Positions 1 through 8,411 of a stretch of 21,674 bases of DNA are shown here, piece after piece (position 1 is the first letter of the stretch; every line of letters starts with the position of its first letter). The position numbers and the translations under genes are program-made. Source of the DNA: an uncultured Alphaproteobacteria bacterium (GTDB taxonomy: Bacteria > Pseudomonadota > Alphaproteobacteria > Thalassobaculales > Thalassobaculaceae); assembly GCA_938028645.1 (NCBI GenBank), contig CALIMD010000009.1, positions 1-21,674 of the forward strand, written 5' to 3'. The notes under the pieces were generated by a model. The model was given only the letters and a program-made list of their open reading frames with translations. It ran no database searches and was not told where the DNA came from.

Positions 1-1587
1 GCAAAAACAGGACGGGATGGAATTCACGGAGCTACTATGGCTTCAGCAGAATTTAACGAAGACGCCGAAGAGAAGAGACCTACCGTGCAGGTTGGAGATC
101 CATTCACAGAAAAACTTTTATTGGAAGCATGTCTGGAACTCATGGAGGGCGATTCTATTATTGCAATCCAAGATATGGGGGCAGCAGGACTGACGTCATC
201 ATCAGTGGAAATGGTCGGAAAAGGTCAACTCGGAATGCGACTGGATTTGGATCTTGTCCCTGTTCGAGAGACCGAAATGACTGCTTATGAAATTATGTTA
301 TCGGAAAGCCAAGAACGTATGCTCATGGTTCTAAAACCAGAAGCGGAAAAACAAGCTCGAAAAATTTTCCATAAATGGGGATTAGACTTTGCGGTTATTG
401 GAGAGCTAACGGATACAAGGCATTTAGAGATTATCAAAGACGGAAAAATAAAAGCTAATATTCCCATTGATCCCATGGTAGAAGAGTCTCCCGAATATGA
501 CCGCCCTTGGGAAGCAACGCCGGTCAGTGATCCTATCAACCCTGAAAATTTTGCACCGGATAAACAGATTTTAGAGGTGTTAACAGAATTAGTGACTTGC
601 CCTGACCTGGCGAGCCGTCGATGGATTTGGGAGCAATTTGATCACTTAGTAATGAACAATACTGTTGTTAGACCAGGAGGCGACGCAGCAGTAATTCGAG
701 TTTCGGGAACCAATAAAGCATTAGCCATGACAGTTGATTGCACCCCCAGATACTGTCTAGCGGAGCCTGAAACAGGGGGGGCACAAGCTGTAGCGGAGGC
801 TTGGAGGAATATTATTGCTACTGGAGCAAAACCGCTTGCGATCACTAATAATATGAATTTTGGGAACCCGGAGCGCCCAAAAATAATGGGCCAGTTTGTT
901 GGCTGCATTAAAGGAATGACAAATGCATGCTTAAAACTCGACTTCCCAGTAGTATCTGGAAATGTCTCTCTTTACAATGAAACTGATGGGAAGGCTATTA
1001 TGCCTACACCAGTGATAGGTGGTATAGGTCTTTTAGAAAACACTTCTAATCATATAACCATAGACCTTAAAGCCGCGGGGGAAACAATAATATCAATTGG
1101 AACGCTATCCGGTTGGTTAGGTCAAAGTTTGTATTTGAGAGAGATATTTGGACAAGAAGCGGGAGCTCCACCACCTATCGACCTAGATGAAGAAAAAGCA
1201 AATGGGGATTTTATTCGCAGAATAATCGAGGAAAAGTATGTAACGGCCTGCCATGATATCTCCGATGGGGGCTTGCTAATAGCAATCACTGAAATGGCTT
1301 TTTCTTCTTTGAATAAAGGAGAAAAACTAGGGGTCGAGATTATTAACACAGCAAACCTTGATCCCTTTGCATTTTATTTTGGGGAAGAGCAGTCACGGTA
1401 TATCATCACTACTGTTTATCCTGAAAAATTACTCAAAATGGCCCAGAAAGCAGGTATTTCGGCAAATATAATTGGAAAAACAACATCAAATGGACAATTA
1501 TTACTTCCAGATAATTGCTCTGTGCCTCTAGAAGAACTATATACACAACATGACAAATGGCTTCCCGACTATATGCTCGGCGCCTGA
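1..1587 (+). CDS. purL: Phosphoribosylformylglycinamidine synthase subunit PurL, 3' part (5' end outside window)
   Basis: PurL is the ATP-dependent synthetase subunit of the PurS/PurQ/PurL complex. It converts FGAR and glutamine-derived ammonia to FGAM in cytosolic purine synthesis. The frame is open from base 1, and the residues before the first ATG (AKTGRDGIHGAT) are already typical PurL, so the gene starts upstream of the window. About 528 codons remain of a family length near 730-750. Visible features are the DMGAAGLTSSSVEM loop, the second-half segment around RPGGDAAVIRV, the NNMNFGNPE segment, VSGNVSLYNE, and the late CHDISDGGLLIAI motif, all expected of AIRS-like synthetase domains. 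The frame is intact to its TGA. bolA follows after 22 bases, which suggests co-transcription. Confidence 0.97.
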   Translation, partial: AKTGRDGIHGATMASAEFNEDAEEKRPTVQVGDPFTEKLLLEACLELMEGDSIIAIQDMGAAGLTSSSVEMVGKGQLGMRLDLDLVPVRETEMTAYEIMLSESQERMLMVLKPEAEKQARKIFHKWGLDFAVIGELTDTRHLEIIKDGKIKANIPIDPMVEESPEYDRPWEATPVSDPINPENFAPDKQILEVLTELVTCPDLASRRWIWEQFDHLVMNNTVVRPGGDAAVIRVSGTNKALAMTVDCTPRYCLAEPETGGAQAVAEAWRNIIATGAKPLAITNNMNFGNPERPKIMGQFVGCIKGMTNACLKLDFPVVSGNVSLYNETDGKAIMPTPVIGGIGLLENTSNHITIDLKAAGETIISIGTLSGWLGQSLYLREIFGQEAGAPPPIDLDEEKANGDFIRRIIEEKYVTACHDISDGGLLIAITEMAFSSLNKGEKLGVEIINTANLDPFAFYFGEEQSRYIITTVYPEKLLKMAQKAGISANIIGKTTSNGQLLLPDNCSVPLEELYTQHDKWLPDYMLGA

Positions 1588-1609
1588 CTAGTATAGAGGA
1601 GTTGCCGTT

Positions 1610-1849
1610 ATGCCGATGGATGCTGAAGAAATTGAACAGCTAATCAAAGAAGATTTTCCTGACGCGATAGTGTCCATAGAGGACTTGCGAGGTGATGGCG
1701 ACCACTATGCTGCAACTATAATTTCTGAGGCCTTCGCAGGAAAAACTAGAGTAAAACAACACCAGATGGTATACTCCTCATTAAAAGGGCGGATGGGGAA
1801 TGAGTTGCATGCTCTCGCCCTACAAACCTCTGCTCCTAATAAGGCATAA
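1610..1849 (+). CDS. bolA: BolA/IbaG-family iron-sulfur metabolism protein
   Basis: This small 79-residue protein has the BolA fold. The family binds [2Fe-2S] clusters together with monothiol glutaredoxins and takes part in iron-sulfur trafficking or iron sensing in the cytosol. Visible marks are the acidic N-terminal helix (EEIEQLIKEDFPDA), the GDGDHYAATIIS strand, the RVKQHQMVYSSL segment, and the late NELHALAL helix with the family's conserved histidine (His67). A GAGG ribosome site lies just before the ATG at 1610; an in-frame ATG two codons later (1616) is also possible. It lies between purL and a CGFS glutaredoxin, and that partner adjacency strongly supports the call. The short length resembles IbaG more than the longer E. 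coli BolA. Confidence 0.93.
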   Translation: MPMDAEEIEQLIKEDFPDAIVSIEDLRGDGDHYAATIISEAFAGKTRVKQHQMVYSSLKGRMGNELHALALQTSAPNKA

Positions 1850-1876
1850 TTTTGTAAAAACCTATGGGATATAAAC

Positions 1877-2218
1877 ATGCTTGATGACACAACACGAGAA
1901 CGTATTCAGACTGAAGTAGACGCTAATGATGTCCTTTTATTTATGAAAGGCACCCCAGTATTTCCTCAATGTGGTTTTTCTGCCGCTGTCATACAAGTTT
2001 TAAGTCATCTACAGGTGAAATTTAGTAGTGTAAACGTTCTAGAGGACCCGGATATCCGCGATGGAATTAAACAATATTCAGACTGGCCAACCATTCCACA
2101 ACTATATGTTAAAGGCGAGTTTGTTGGCGGTTGCGACATAATAAGGGAAATGTATGAAACAGGGGAATTGAAAACTTTTCTAGAAGAAAAAGGTTTGCAT
2201 TCTGAGCCTGCTGCATGA
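1877..2218 (+). CDS. grxD: Monothiol glutaredoxin, Grx4/GrxD type (CGFS)
   Basis: The 113-residue protein is a CGFS-type monothiol glutaredoxin, a cytosolic carrier of glutathione-ligated [2Fe-2S] clusters that partners BolA. The active-site motif CGFS is at residues 32-35, preceded by the KGTP lysine segment. The cis-proline region WPTIPQLYVKGEFVGG and the following GCDI complete the glutathione site. Length matches the family. A GGGA element precedes the ATG, and the gene follows bolA by 27 bases in what looks like one transcription unit with purL. Function is inferred from family; the motif set is unambiguous. Confidence 0.96.
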   Translation: MLDDTTRERIQTEVDANDVLLFMKGTPVFPQCGFSAAVIQVLSHLQVKFSSVNVLEDPDIRDGIKQYSDWPTIPQLYVKGEFVGGCDIIREMYETGELKTFLEEKGLHSEPAA

Positions 2219-2315
2219 CTAATTGAGCGCTACGACTTCAGGAAATATAATATTGTAATACCTATTTTAATGGATGACTCAACAGCTATCATCTGCACAA
2301 CTAAAGGTGTTGGCA

Positions 2316-2762
2316 ATGGCAGATGAACCACGACCACTGATGCGCCGATTTTTGCATCCATCAGCCCAGACGCTTTTTTTAATATCGATAATAACTATTG
2401 CTGCCTCCATCTATTTTGGTTTTCCCCATAGACATTTTTTAATTGAAGGCTCTATAGGCGAAGCTCAAATAGTAAGAGAAGGCAAAAAATTAGAAGATTA
2501 CGCTGAATATTTTGCTAAGCTTGTCTCCCCAGATCGCGGCCAAAAAGAAGCGATAATTTTATCTGACAGGCGAGATTTAGAGGTTGGAAAAAAAATACCG
2601 GTCTTTTTCCAGCGGGGCGATACCAACAAGATGCTAGTTATTGAGGTTTTTGCCCCGTGGACTAGGTCTATATGGCTATTGACAGTAGGCTTGGCCGCTC
2701 TCGGACTGGGTTTTAGAGAACGTGAGAAGAATCAGAAAAACAAGGACAAGGACAAAAGTTGA
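2316..2762 (+). CDS. Unrecognised protein with two membrane helices (DUF3592-like layout)
   Basis: I do not recognise this gene with confidence. The frame is open from an ATG at 2274, which has no ribosome site. An ATG at 2316 has AAGG eight bases upstream, so 148 residues starting MADEPRP is preferred. A hydrophobic helix (about residues 18-36, LFLISIITIAASIYFG) is followed by a soluble segment with a VGKKIPVFFQRGD stretch, a second helix (about 117-134, SIWLLTVGLAALGLGF), and a lysine-rich tail. Helix, strand-rich domain, then helix near a V-x-(V/Y)-(Y/F) stretch resembles DUF3592 proteins, but this is only a resemblance. It follows grxD by about 100 bases and ends at a shared terminator. 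No catalytic motif is visible. Confidence 0.7.
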   Translation: MADEPRPLMRRFLHPSAQTLFLISIITIAASIYFGFPHRHFLIEGSIGEAQIVREGKKLEDYAEYFAKLVSPDRGQKEAIILSDRRDLEVGKKIPVFFQRGDTNKMLVIEVFAPWTRSIWLLTVGLAALGLGFREREKNQKNKDKDKS

Positions 2763-2810
2763 AAAGCCCCTAGTTTAGAGGAAAAAATATCTCAAAAAGA
2801 GAGGCTTTTT
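2762..2810. terminator. Bidirectional rho-independent terminator between the two-helix gene and rpsD
   Basis: AAAAGCCCC (2762-2770) pairs with GAGGCTTTT (2801-2809) over nine positions with one G-U pair. A T run follows on the plus strand (CTTTTTATTT), and on the minus strand the stem ends in CTTTT. The genes on both sides converge on it, so it can stop both transcripts. The loop is long (about 30 nt). Confidence 0.7.
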
Positions 2811-2817
2811 ATTTGTT

Positions 2818-3435
2818 CTAATTTTTCGAATAAAATTCAATAACGAAGTTAGGTTCCATTTTGACAGGGTATGGTATGTCTTCCAGTTTTGGCTGTCGCA
2901 AAAACGTACCGGTCATCTTTGCTGCATCCACCTCTACATAGTCGGGGATATCGCGTTCATTCGATGCTACTGCTTCCAATACCATAGGTATCTCTCTCGA
3001 CTTCTCCCGAACCTCAATAACGTCCCCCTCCTTGCACATAAATGAGGGAATGGTAACGCGACGACCGTTAACACTGACGTGTCCGTGGCTAACAAACTGC
3101 CGAGCACCAAAAACAGTCGGCACGAACTTCATCCGATAAATAACAGCGTCTAGTCGACACTCAAGGATGCCAACGAGATTTTCTCCTGTATCGCCTCGTC
3201 GCCGAACCGCTTCCTGATAATATTTACGAAACTGCTTTTCTCCAATATTCCCATAATAACCTTTCAATTTCTGTTTAGCCATCAACTGCACACCAAAGTC
3301 AGAGGGCTTACGTCGCCTCTGCCCATGTTGTCCGGGGCCATATTCTCTTTTATTGAATGGTGATTTAGGGCGTCCCCACAGGTTCACTCCAAGTCGACGG
3401 TCTATTTTATGCTTAGCACTAATTCGATTGCTCAT
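2818..3435 (-). CDS. rpsD: 30S ribosomal protein S4
   Basis: S4 is a primary 16S rRNA-binding protein of the small ribosomal subunit. The 205-residue product starts MSNRISAKHKIDRRLG and contains the alphaproteobacterial block WGRPKSP...REYGPGQHGQRRR, then an S4 RNA-binding domain with RQFVSHGHVSVNGRRV, and ends EFYSKN. Length matches the family. The open frame continues upstream to 3564, but that extension covers the promoter and leader, while AAGGAG sits just before the ATG at 3435. The gene stands alone rather than in an alpha-operon, and it converges with the two-helix gene on a terminator. Confidence 0.98.
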   Translation of the reverse strand: MSNRISAKHKIDRRLGVNLWGRPKSPFNKREYGPGQHGQRRRKPSDFGVQLMAKQKLKGYYGNIGEKQFRKYYQEAVRRRGDTGENLVGILECRLDAVIYRMKFVPTVFGARQFVSHGHVSVNGRRVTIPSFMCKEGDVIEVREKSREIPMVLEAVASNERDIPDYVEVDAAKMTGTFLRQPKLEDIPYPVKMEPNFVIEFYSKN

Positions 3436-3536
3436 TGTGAGCTCCTTTTTTAGAATATCTTTTTTGTCCCGGTAGGGCGAGTGCCGGTGAAGCAATCCAA
3501 CCGTTGCTCCACACTTTCCCAGGAATTGATTGCAGC

Positions 3537-3564
3537 AATATATGCAGCATTGATCAAATGTCAA
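3537..3564 (-). promoter_or_regulatory. Sigma-70 promoter of rpsD
   Basis: On the minus strand, TTGACA (3564-3559) is separated by 16 bases from TATATT (3542-3537). That is a perfect -35 and a five-of-six -10. Transcription would begin near 3530, giving a leader of about 95 nt before the rpsD ATG. It overlaps the start of the artificial upstream extension of the rpsD frame, which supports the shorter start. Confidence 0.7.
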
Positions 3565-3581
3565 TATTTCCTTGAAATATG

Positions 3582-3598
3582 CTTTGCCTCGAGCAAAG
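3582..3598. repeat. Inverted repeat CTTTGC-N5-GCAAAG between divergent rpsD and terC
   Basis: A perfect six-base inverted repeat with a CTCGA centre lies just upstream of the rpsD -35 and about 100 bases before terC. It has the size of a small operator but could be chance; no matching regulator is present in the window. Confidence 0.3.
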
Positions 3599-3699
3599 GC
3601 ATTGAAAATTTTACCATAAAGAGTTAGAGATCGAACACGCGTTTTTCATACGATAATGATCCTTTAGGTTTAATAACTCACCTAACAAGAGGCAATAAA

Positions 3700-4425
3700 A
3701 TGGAATGGGTATCTGATCCTGCGATTTGGGCGAGCTTACTTACACTCACCATGTTGGAAATTGTCCTTGGCATCGATAATGTAATTTTCGTATCAATTGT
3801 AGCCAACAAATTGCCCGAATCTCAGCGAGGGAAAGCTCGAAAAATTGGGTTAAGCTTAGCGTTGGCTCTCAGGCTAGTATTACTATCTATGTTGGCTTGG
3901 TTAATAGGATTGACAGAACCTCTATTCACGATTTTTGAACAAGACGTTTCCTGGAGGGATTTAATTCTTTTTTCTGGAGGAGTATTTCTCGTTTATAAAG
4001 GAATAGTGGAAATACGGGAAGCTGTGGAACCAGAGAACGAAAAAACCAAATCGGTGAAACCCGCAAGCTTTGGTTTAGTAATAGGCCAGATAATAGTCCT
4101 TGACCTGGTATTTTCAATCGACTCCGTAGTTACAGCGATTGGAATGGCAGAGCATTTATGGATTATGATCACCGCGGTGATCATTGCAATGGCAGTTATG
4201 TTGTCCTCGGCTAAAGCAATAAGCGATTTTATCAGCAAGCACCCAACATCCAAAATGCTGGCGCTATCATTTTTAGTGCTAGTTGGAGTAGCCCTAGTTG
4301 CTGACGGACTTCACTATCATATTCCACGAAATTACCTTTACATGGCCTTTGCTTTTTCAATTATCGTAGAGATGTTAAACCTCTGGGAAAAAAGCAACAG
4401 GGCCAAATCCTTATCAGAAGATTGA
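3700..4425 (+). CDS. TerC-family integral membrane protein (probable metal-ion, Mn2+-type, exporter)
   Basis: The 241-residue inner-membrane protein belongs to the TerC/Alx family. Several bacterial members export manganese or help load exported metalloenzymes; others were first linked to tellurite resistance. The family signatures are present twice: LEIVLGIDNVIF at about residues 19-30 and VLDLVFSIDSVVTA at about 133-146, whose acidic residues in the membrane are thought to bind metal. Hydrophobic segments fit about seven helices, with a charged loop (about 108-120) between the two halves. Start ATG 3700 has an AGAGG element upstream. The gene is divergent from rpsD and convergent with trmJ. 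The transported metal is inferred from the family and cannot be read from the sequence. Confidence 0.9.
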   Translation: MEWVSDPAIWASLLTLTMLEIVLGIDNVIFVSIVANKLPESQRGKARKIGLSLALALRLVLLSMLAWLIGLTEPLFTIFEQDVSWRDLILFSGGVFLVYKGIVEIREAVEPENEKTKSVKPASFGLVIGQIIVLDLVFSIDSVVTAIGMAEHLWIMITAVIIAMAVMLSSAKAISDFISKHPTSKMLALSFLVLVGVALVADGLHYHIPRNYLYMAFAFSIIVEMLNLWEKSNRAKSLSED

Positions 4426-4429
4426 TAAA

Positions 4430-4477
4430 AACCAATCCACATACCGATTATGCATCTTCTAATTCTTTGGATTGGTT
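4430..4477 (-). terminator. Terminator of the nadE-cysS-trmJ unit, with its upstream arm inside trmJ
   Basis: AACCAATCCA (4430-4439) and TGGATTGGTT (4468-4477) pair perfectly over ten bases. Read on the minus strand, the stem is followed directly by TTTTATC, as in an intrinsic terminator. The arm at 4468-4477 encodes the last residues of TrmJ, so the stem forms across the stop codon. The loop is 28 nt. The plus strand lacks a T tract after the hairpin, so it is a poor terminator for terC. Confidence 0.6.
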
Positions 4478-5226
4478 AGTGCCGTAAGAATACCGTGCAG
4501 CGTCCTTACTTCTTGTTGAGTAAGTCCTGTTCGATTGAACATTGAACGCAAATTTTTTTTTATTGTTGGCGCAAGGTGGTCCGGATACAAGAATCCAGAT
4601 TTATCGAGTTCGCTTTCTAATCGCTCATAAAAATATTCACGTTCAGAAACTTTAGCCGCCATTGTTCTCCCTGTCTCCTGACCCACTGTTTTAGATTTTA
4701 TGCTATTTTGAAACCATTCATATCCCATAAGCAAAACAGCTTGAGCGAGATTCAATGATGAAAATTTTGGATTTAGCGGAACATTGATTACAGCATCTGC
4801 CAGCACAATATCATCGTTTACCAAACCTGACCTTTCCGGTCCAAATAAAATTCCAGATCTTCCTCCATGCGCATTATGAGAGGTCAACCAATCCGCTGCT
4901 TTTTTGGGGGTCAAGACTGTCTTTGATAAATCACGCATCCGTGCCGTTGTGGCGAGAACCAGATTCAAATCACTCACCGCATCCAACGTATTATCAAACA
5001 CTTTTGTATTGTTTAATACTTCAGTGGCACCTGACGCCATTTTTACAGCAGAAGCATTAGGCCACCCATCTCTTGGTCGCACAAGCCTTAAGTCTTTCAA
5101 ACCGCAATTAAGCATCGCGCGGGCGGCGGAACCAATATTATTTCCTAGTTGTGGATCTATCAAAATTATAGCCGGGCCAATTTCTTCACTCTTTATGTCA
5201 TCGAACCCGGACACTACCTTAACCAT
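4459..5226 (-). CDS. trmJ: tRNA (cytidine/uridine-32-2'-O)-methyltransferase, TrmJ-type SPOUT enzyme
   Basis: This SPOUT-class RNA 2'-O-methyltransferase is of the TrmJ subgroup, which methylates position 32 of tRNA anticodon loops using S-adenosylmethionine. The SPOUT motifs appear in order: IDPQLGNNIGSAARAM (about residues 23-38), ILFGPERSGL (126-135) and VPLNPKFSSLNLAQAV (149-164), which form the knotted cofactor site. A helical C-terminal tail follows. The frame can begin at a TTG at 5238, but the ATG at 5226 gives 255 residues and a usual N-terminus, with AGGG 12 bases upstream. It follows cysS by 89 bases on the same strand, so co-transcription with nadE and cysS is likely. TrmJ is preferred over TrmH because of the long C-terminal part. 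Confidence 0.9.
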   Translation of the reverse strand: MVKVVSGFDDIKSEEIGPAIILIDPQLGNNIGSAARAMLNCGLKDLRLVRPRDGWPNASAVKMASGATEVLNNTKVFDNTLDAVSDLNLVLATTARMRDLSKTVLTPKKAADWLTSHNAHGGRSGILFGPERSGLVNDDIVLADAVINVPLNPKFSSLNLAQAVLLMGYEWFQNSIKSKTVGQETGRTMAAKVSEREYFYERLESELDKSGFLYPDHLAPTIKKNLRSMFNRTGLTQQEVRTLHGILTALTNPKN

Positions 5227-5315
5227 TACATTGTCCAACCCTGGTTACTATAGCCATCATCCTACTTACTAACCTCAATAGGGCTTGAGTGATTTTCGTA
5301 ATGACGGGTGTACCG

Positions 5316-6698
5316 TTAGTTACGTCTCCATTTGGTTCCACCGGGACCATCCTCCAGAGTGATGCCATTGGATTGGAGTTCATTCCTAATTCGATCCGCC
5401 TCTTTGAAATCTTTATTAAGCCTAGCTTCTTCACGGTCCGCTATAGACTTTTCTATTCGCTCATTCGACCAGTTTGAATTAATAGACACAGTTTCTTTAA
5501 ACCATTTGTCAGGTTCCTGCTGCAAAAAGCCCAAAAAACGGGCAGACGAAACCAGCTCACTTTTGAGCTTCGAGATTTCATCGGCACAGCGAACTTTGTT
5601 TAAGTTTCTAGCGATTTCATGCAGCTTAGATAGCGCTAATGGAGTATTGAGATCATCAGCTAAAGCATCCAAGATTTGTGTTGAGGGACTAATATTCTCC
5701 CACCGAGATTGCTCGGTACTTCGCAAAGATTGATATAAGCGGTCCAAAGCAGTACGGGCATCCGACAAGCCCTTTTTTGAGTAATCCAAAGGAGCTCTAT
5801 AATGTCCCGCCAAAAGTGCATACCGTATTACTTCCCCAGGCCATTCAGTTAATAGATCATTAACTGTATAAAAATTACCAAGGGATTTAGACATTTTCTC
5901 CCCGTTTACAGAAACATATCCATTATGCATCCAGACATTAGCCATCTTTGACGTTCCAAAACAGCAGCGGGTCTGAGCTATTTCGTTTTCATGATGTGGA
6001 AAAACTAAATCAATCCCACCTGCATGAATATCGAAAGTTTCTCCCAAGTACATATGACTCATCGCAGAACACTCTATATGCCAGCCCGGTCTTCCATACC
6101 CCCAGGGACTTTCCCAGCCTGGCGCTTCACTCCCGGAGGGTTTCCAAAGAACAAAATCTGCGGCATCGCGTTTGTATGGAGCGACCTCAACCCTAGCTCC
6201 ATCAATTTGTTGTTCCCTGTTACGTCCAGATAACTCTCCGTAATCGGCCATTGAAGGTACGCTAAAAAGTACATGTCCTTCAGCAGCATAGGCATGTCCT
6301 TTTTCTATAAGTACCCCTATCATCTCAATCATTGACGGAATGTGTTCGGTTGCTCGAGGCTCATAATCGGGAGAAAGGGCTCCAACTGCTCGCATATCCT
6401 CCTGAAATACTTGGCTAGTTTCGTCCGTGATGTCTCTAATTGATCGCCCTGATTCCAATGCTCTGGTATTTATCTTGTCATCAACGTCGGTAATGTTTCT
6501 AACATATGTCACTGTGGGATAGATATGCTTCAGAAGTCGGTATAGAACATCAAACACAACGACGGGACGGGCATTACCTATATGAGCATAATCGTAAACT
6601 GTCGGACCGCAGACATAAAGTCTCACATTATCTGGGTTTAATGGCACAAAAGGAACCTTTTGTCGTTTAAGTGTGTCATAAAAGACTAACTTCGACAT
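5316..6698 (-). CDS. cysS: Cysteinyl-tRNA synthetase
   Basis: This class I aminoacyl-tRNA synthetase charges tRNA-Cys in the cytosol. The 460-residue product has HIGN (residues 39-42), the zinc ligands Cys30, Cys210, His235 and Glu239 region (CGPT, HIECS, HHENE), and KMSKS (268-272). An anticodon-binding helical domain follows, and it ends with the usual DGPGGTKWRR tail. Length matches the family. The ATG at 6698 has GAGG six bases upstream. nadE ends 33 bases upstream on the same strand, consistent with a shared transcript. Confidence 0.98.
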   Translation of the reverse strand: MSKLVFYDTLKRQKVPFVPLNPDNVRLYVCGPTVYDYAHIGNARPVVVFDVLYRLLKHIYPTVTYVRNITDVDDKINTRALESGRSIRDITDETSQVFQEDMRAVGALSPDYEPRATEHIPSMIEMIGVLIEKGHAYAAEGHVLFSVPSMADYGELSGRNREQQIDGARVEVAPYKRDAADFVLWKPSGSEAPGWESPWGYGRPGWHIECSAMSHMYLGETFDIHAGGIDLVFPHHENEIAQTRCCFGTSKMANVWMHNGYVSVNGEKMSKSLGNFYTVNDLLTEWPGEVIRYALLAGHYRAPLDYSKKGLSDARTALDRLYQSLRSTEQSRWENISPSTQILDALADDLNTPLALSKLHEIARNLNKVRCADEISKLKSELVSSARFLGFLQQEPDKWFKETVSINSNWSNERIEKSIADREEARLNKDFKEADRIRNELQSNGITLEDGPGGTKWRRN

Positions 6699-6731
6699 TA
6701 CAGCCTCATTTAAATCTATCGTAACAATTAT

Positions 6732-8411
6732 TCAACGTCCCTGCTTCGGTCTATATGCTGTCTCGAAAGCATTTGTGATAGGGTATCGTCTGTCTCGACC
6801 AAAAGCCTTATGACCAATTTTAACACCGGGGGGCGCCTGTCGTCTTTTATACTCTGAACGATCAAGCATTTTCCATATCCTCATCACCGTATCAAACTGG
6901 TAACCCCTTTCGGCAATTTCTTCTACTGTGGCTTCTTCGTCTATCAAACCCCTCAAAATTGCATCAAGAGCCTCGTAAGGAGGCAGTGTATCTTGGTCAA
7001 CCTGATCTGGCTTAAGCTCGGCTGAGGGGGGTTTGGTAATGATACGATATGGCATTACCGATCCTGAAGGACCTAAAGCACCCACTGGTTTATTTTTATT
7101 TCGCCATTCTGAAAGCTCAAAAACCGTCATCTTATAAACATCTTTCAAAACAGAATATCCACCACACATATCTCCATACAGTGTTGCATACCCCACCGAC
7201 ATTTCCGACTTATTTCCTGTAGAAAGGACCATGGAACCCATCTTGTTCGAAAGAGCCATTAAAGTAAGCCCTCGCGAGCGCGATTGAATATTTTCCTCAG
7301 TAATTCCGCTTTCTAAACCTTTAAACTGCTGCTCTAACATTTTATCAAAAGCTTCCATTGCTGGTGCTATAGAGACTGTATCTAACTTCACACCAAGCAT
7401 CTCAGATGCCGACGCGGCATCATCTAGGCTTTCTTGACTTGTGTAAGGAGACGGCATCATTACACAATGGACACGCTCTGCTCCCAAAGCATCAACAGCA
7501 ACGGCAGCACTTATCGCGGAGTCTATTCCACCAGACATTCCAAGAATTACACCAGGAAACCCATTTTTATTTACATAATCCCTTAAGCCAACGGTCATAG
7601 CCTGATATGTCGCCGCAAGATCTTTCTCAAGATTACACGTTTTACCAGGCTGGCAGTTCCAAGTATTACCAGAGCGACGCCAATGTGTTATCGCCAGATC
7701 CTCTCGCCAGGCCGGTAACTGCCATGCTAAATTTCTATCTGGGTTCATAACAAAAGAACCGCCGTCAAATACAAGTTCGTCTTGACCACCAATTTGATTG
7801 AGATAAACAAGAGGCAACCCTGATTCGACAACTCTAGCGACAGCATGGTGAATACGCATATCGGATTTCCCCGTTTCAAAAGGAGATCCGTTAGGAACCA
7901 GAAGGATTTCGCCTCCAGTTTCGGCTATACACTCGACAACATCAGGAGTCCAGATGTCCTCACAGATCGGAACACCGATGCGTACATCCCGAAAATTAAT
8001 TGGTCCGGGTAGCGGACCGGGGTCAAATATACGTTTTTCATCAAAGACCCCATAATTAGGCAAGTCATATTTATGTCGTGCAGCAATGATCTGGCCTTGA
8101 TCTAATAATACCTGAGAATTATGAAGACGATCCTCTTCAACCCATGGAGCACCTACTAGGAGAGCCGGCCCTCCATCCCCCGTCTCTTGCGCTAAAGCTT
8201 CTATGGCCGCAGTAATTTCCGATATAAATAATGGTTTCCGCACAAGATCTTCTGGCGGATAACCACAACTATATAATTCGGACGTAACGACTAAATCCGC
8301 GCCAGCTTTTGCAGCTCTAGCTCGAACTTCACGTAATCTATTGAGATTAAAATCTATTTTCCCAACAATCGGATTAAGCTGCGCTAGTGCAATAGTGAGT
8401 CTATCAGTCAT
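6732..8411 (-). CDS. nadE: Glutamine-dependent NAD+ synthetase
   Basis: The enzyme amidates nicotinate adenine dinucleotide to NAD+ using glutamine and ATP. The N-terminal nitrilase-type glutaminase domain shows the catalytic Glu45 (TSELYS), Lys114 (RHKYDLPNYG) and Cys150 (GVPICEDIW). The C-terminal synthetase domain carries the pyrophosphatase loop SGGIDS (293-298), followed by TGNKSEMSVGYATLYGD. At 559 residues it has the length of the two-domain form. The frame is open up to a GTG at 8486, but family N-termini begin at MTDRLTIALAQLNPIVG, so 8411 is chosen; the ribosome site there (GCGAG) is weak. It heads the unit nadE-cysS-trmJ and is divergent from the DUF1330 gene. Confidence 0.97.
   Translation of the reverse strand: MTDRLTIALAQLNPIVGKIDFNLNRLREVRARAAKAGADLVVTSELYSCGYPPEDLVRKPLFISEITAAIEALAQETGDGGPALLVGAPWVEEDRLHNSQVLLDQGQIIAARHKYDLPNYGVFDEKRIFDPGPLPGPINFRDVRIGVPICEDIWTPDVVECIAETGGEILLVPNGSPFETGKSDMRIHHAVARVVESGLPLVYLNQIGGQDELVFDGGSFVMNPDRNLAWQLPAWREDLAITHWRRSGNTWNCQPGKTCNLEKDLAATYQAMTVGLRDYVNKNGFPGVILGMSGGIDSAISAAVAVDALGAERVHCVMMPSPYTSQESLDDAASASEMLGVKLDTVSIAPAMEAFDKMLEQQFKGLESGITEENIQSRSRGLTLMALSNKMGSMVLSTGNKSEMSVGYATLYGDMCGGYSVLKDVYKMTVFELSEWRNKNKPVGALGPSGSVMPYRIITKPPSAELKPDQVDQDTLPPYEALDAILRGLIDEEATVEEIAERGYQFDTVMRIWKMLDRSEYKRRQAPPGVKIGHKAFGRDRRYPITNAFETAYRPKQGR

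Noticed and set aside
3436..3564. 43-residue N-terminal extension of RpsD
   Set aside because: It begins at the TTG of a TTGACA -35 box, contains a full promoter, and the true ATG has AAGGAG in front of it and a normal family N-terminus.
3600..3699. Manganese (yybP-ykoY) riboswitch upstream of the TerC gene
   Set aside because: I looked for the conserved motif of this class, since some terC-like genes carry it, but saw no matching sequence and there is little room for it.
5219..5257. Short frame (MAIVTRVGQCNG) overlapping the trmJ start
   Set aside because: It could be a leader peptide, with AGGA too close before its ATG, but it is too short to support and nothing else marks it as expressed.
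4904..5272. 122-residue open frame on the plus strand
   Set aside because: It is antisense to trmJ, which contains all SPOUT motifs.
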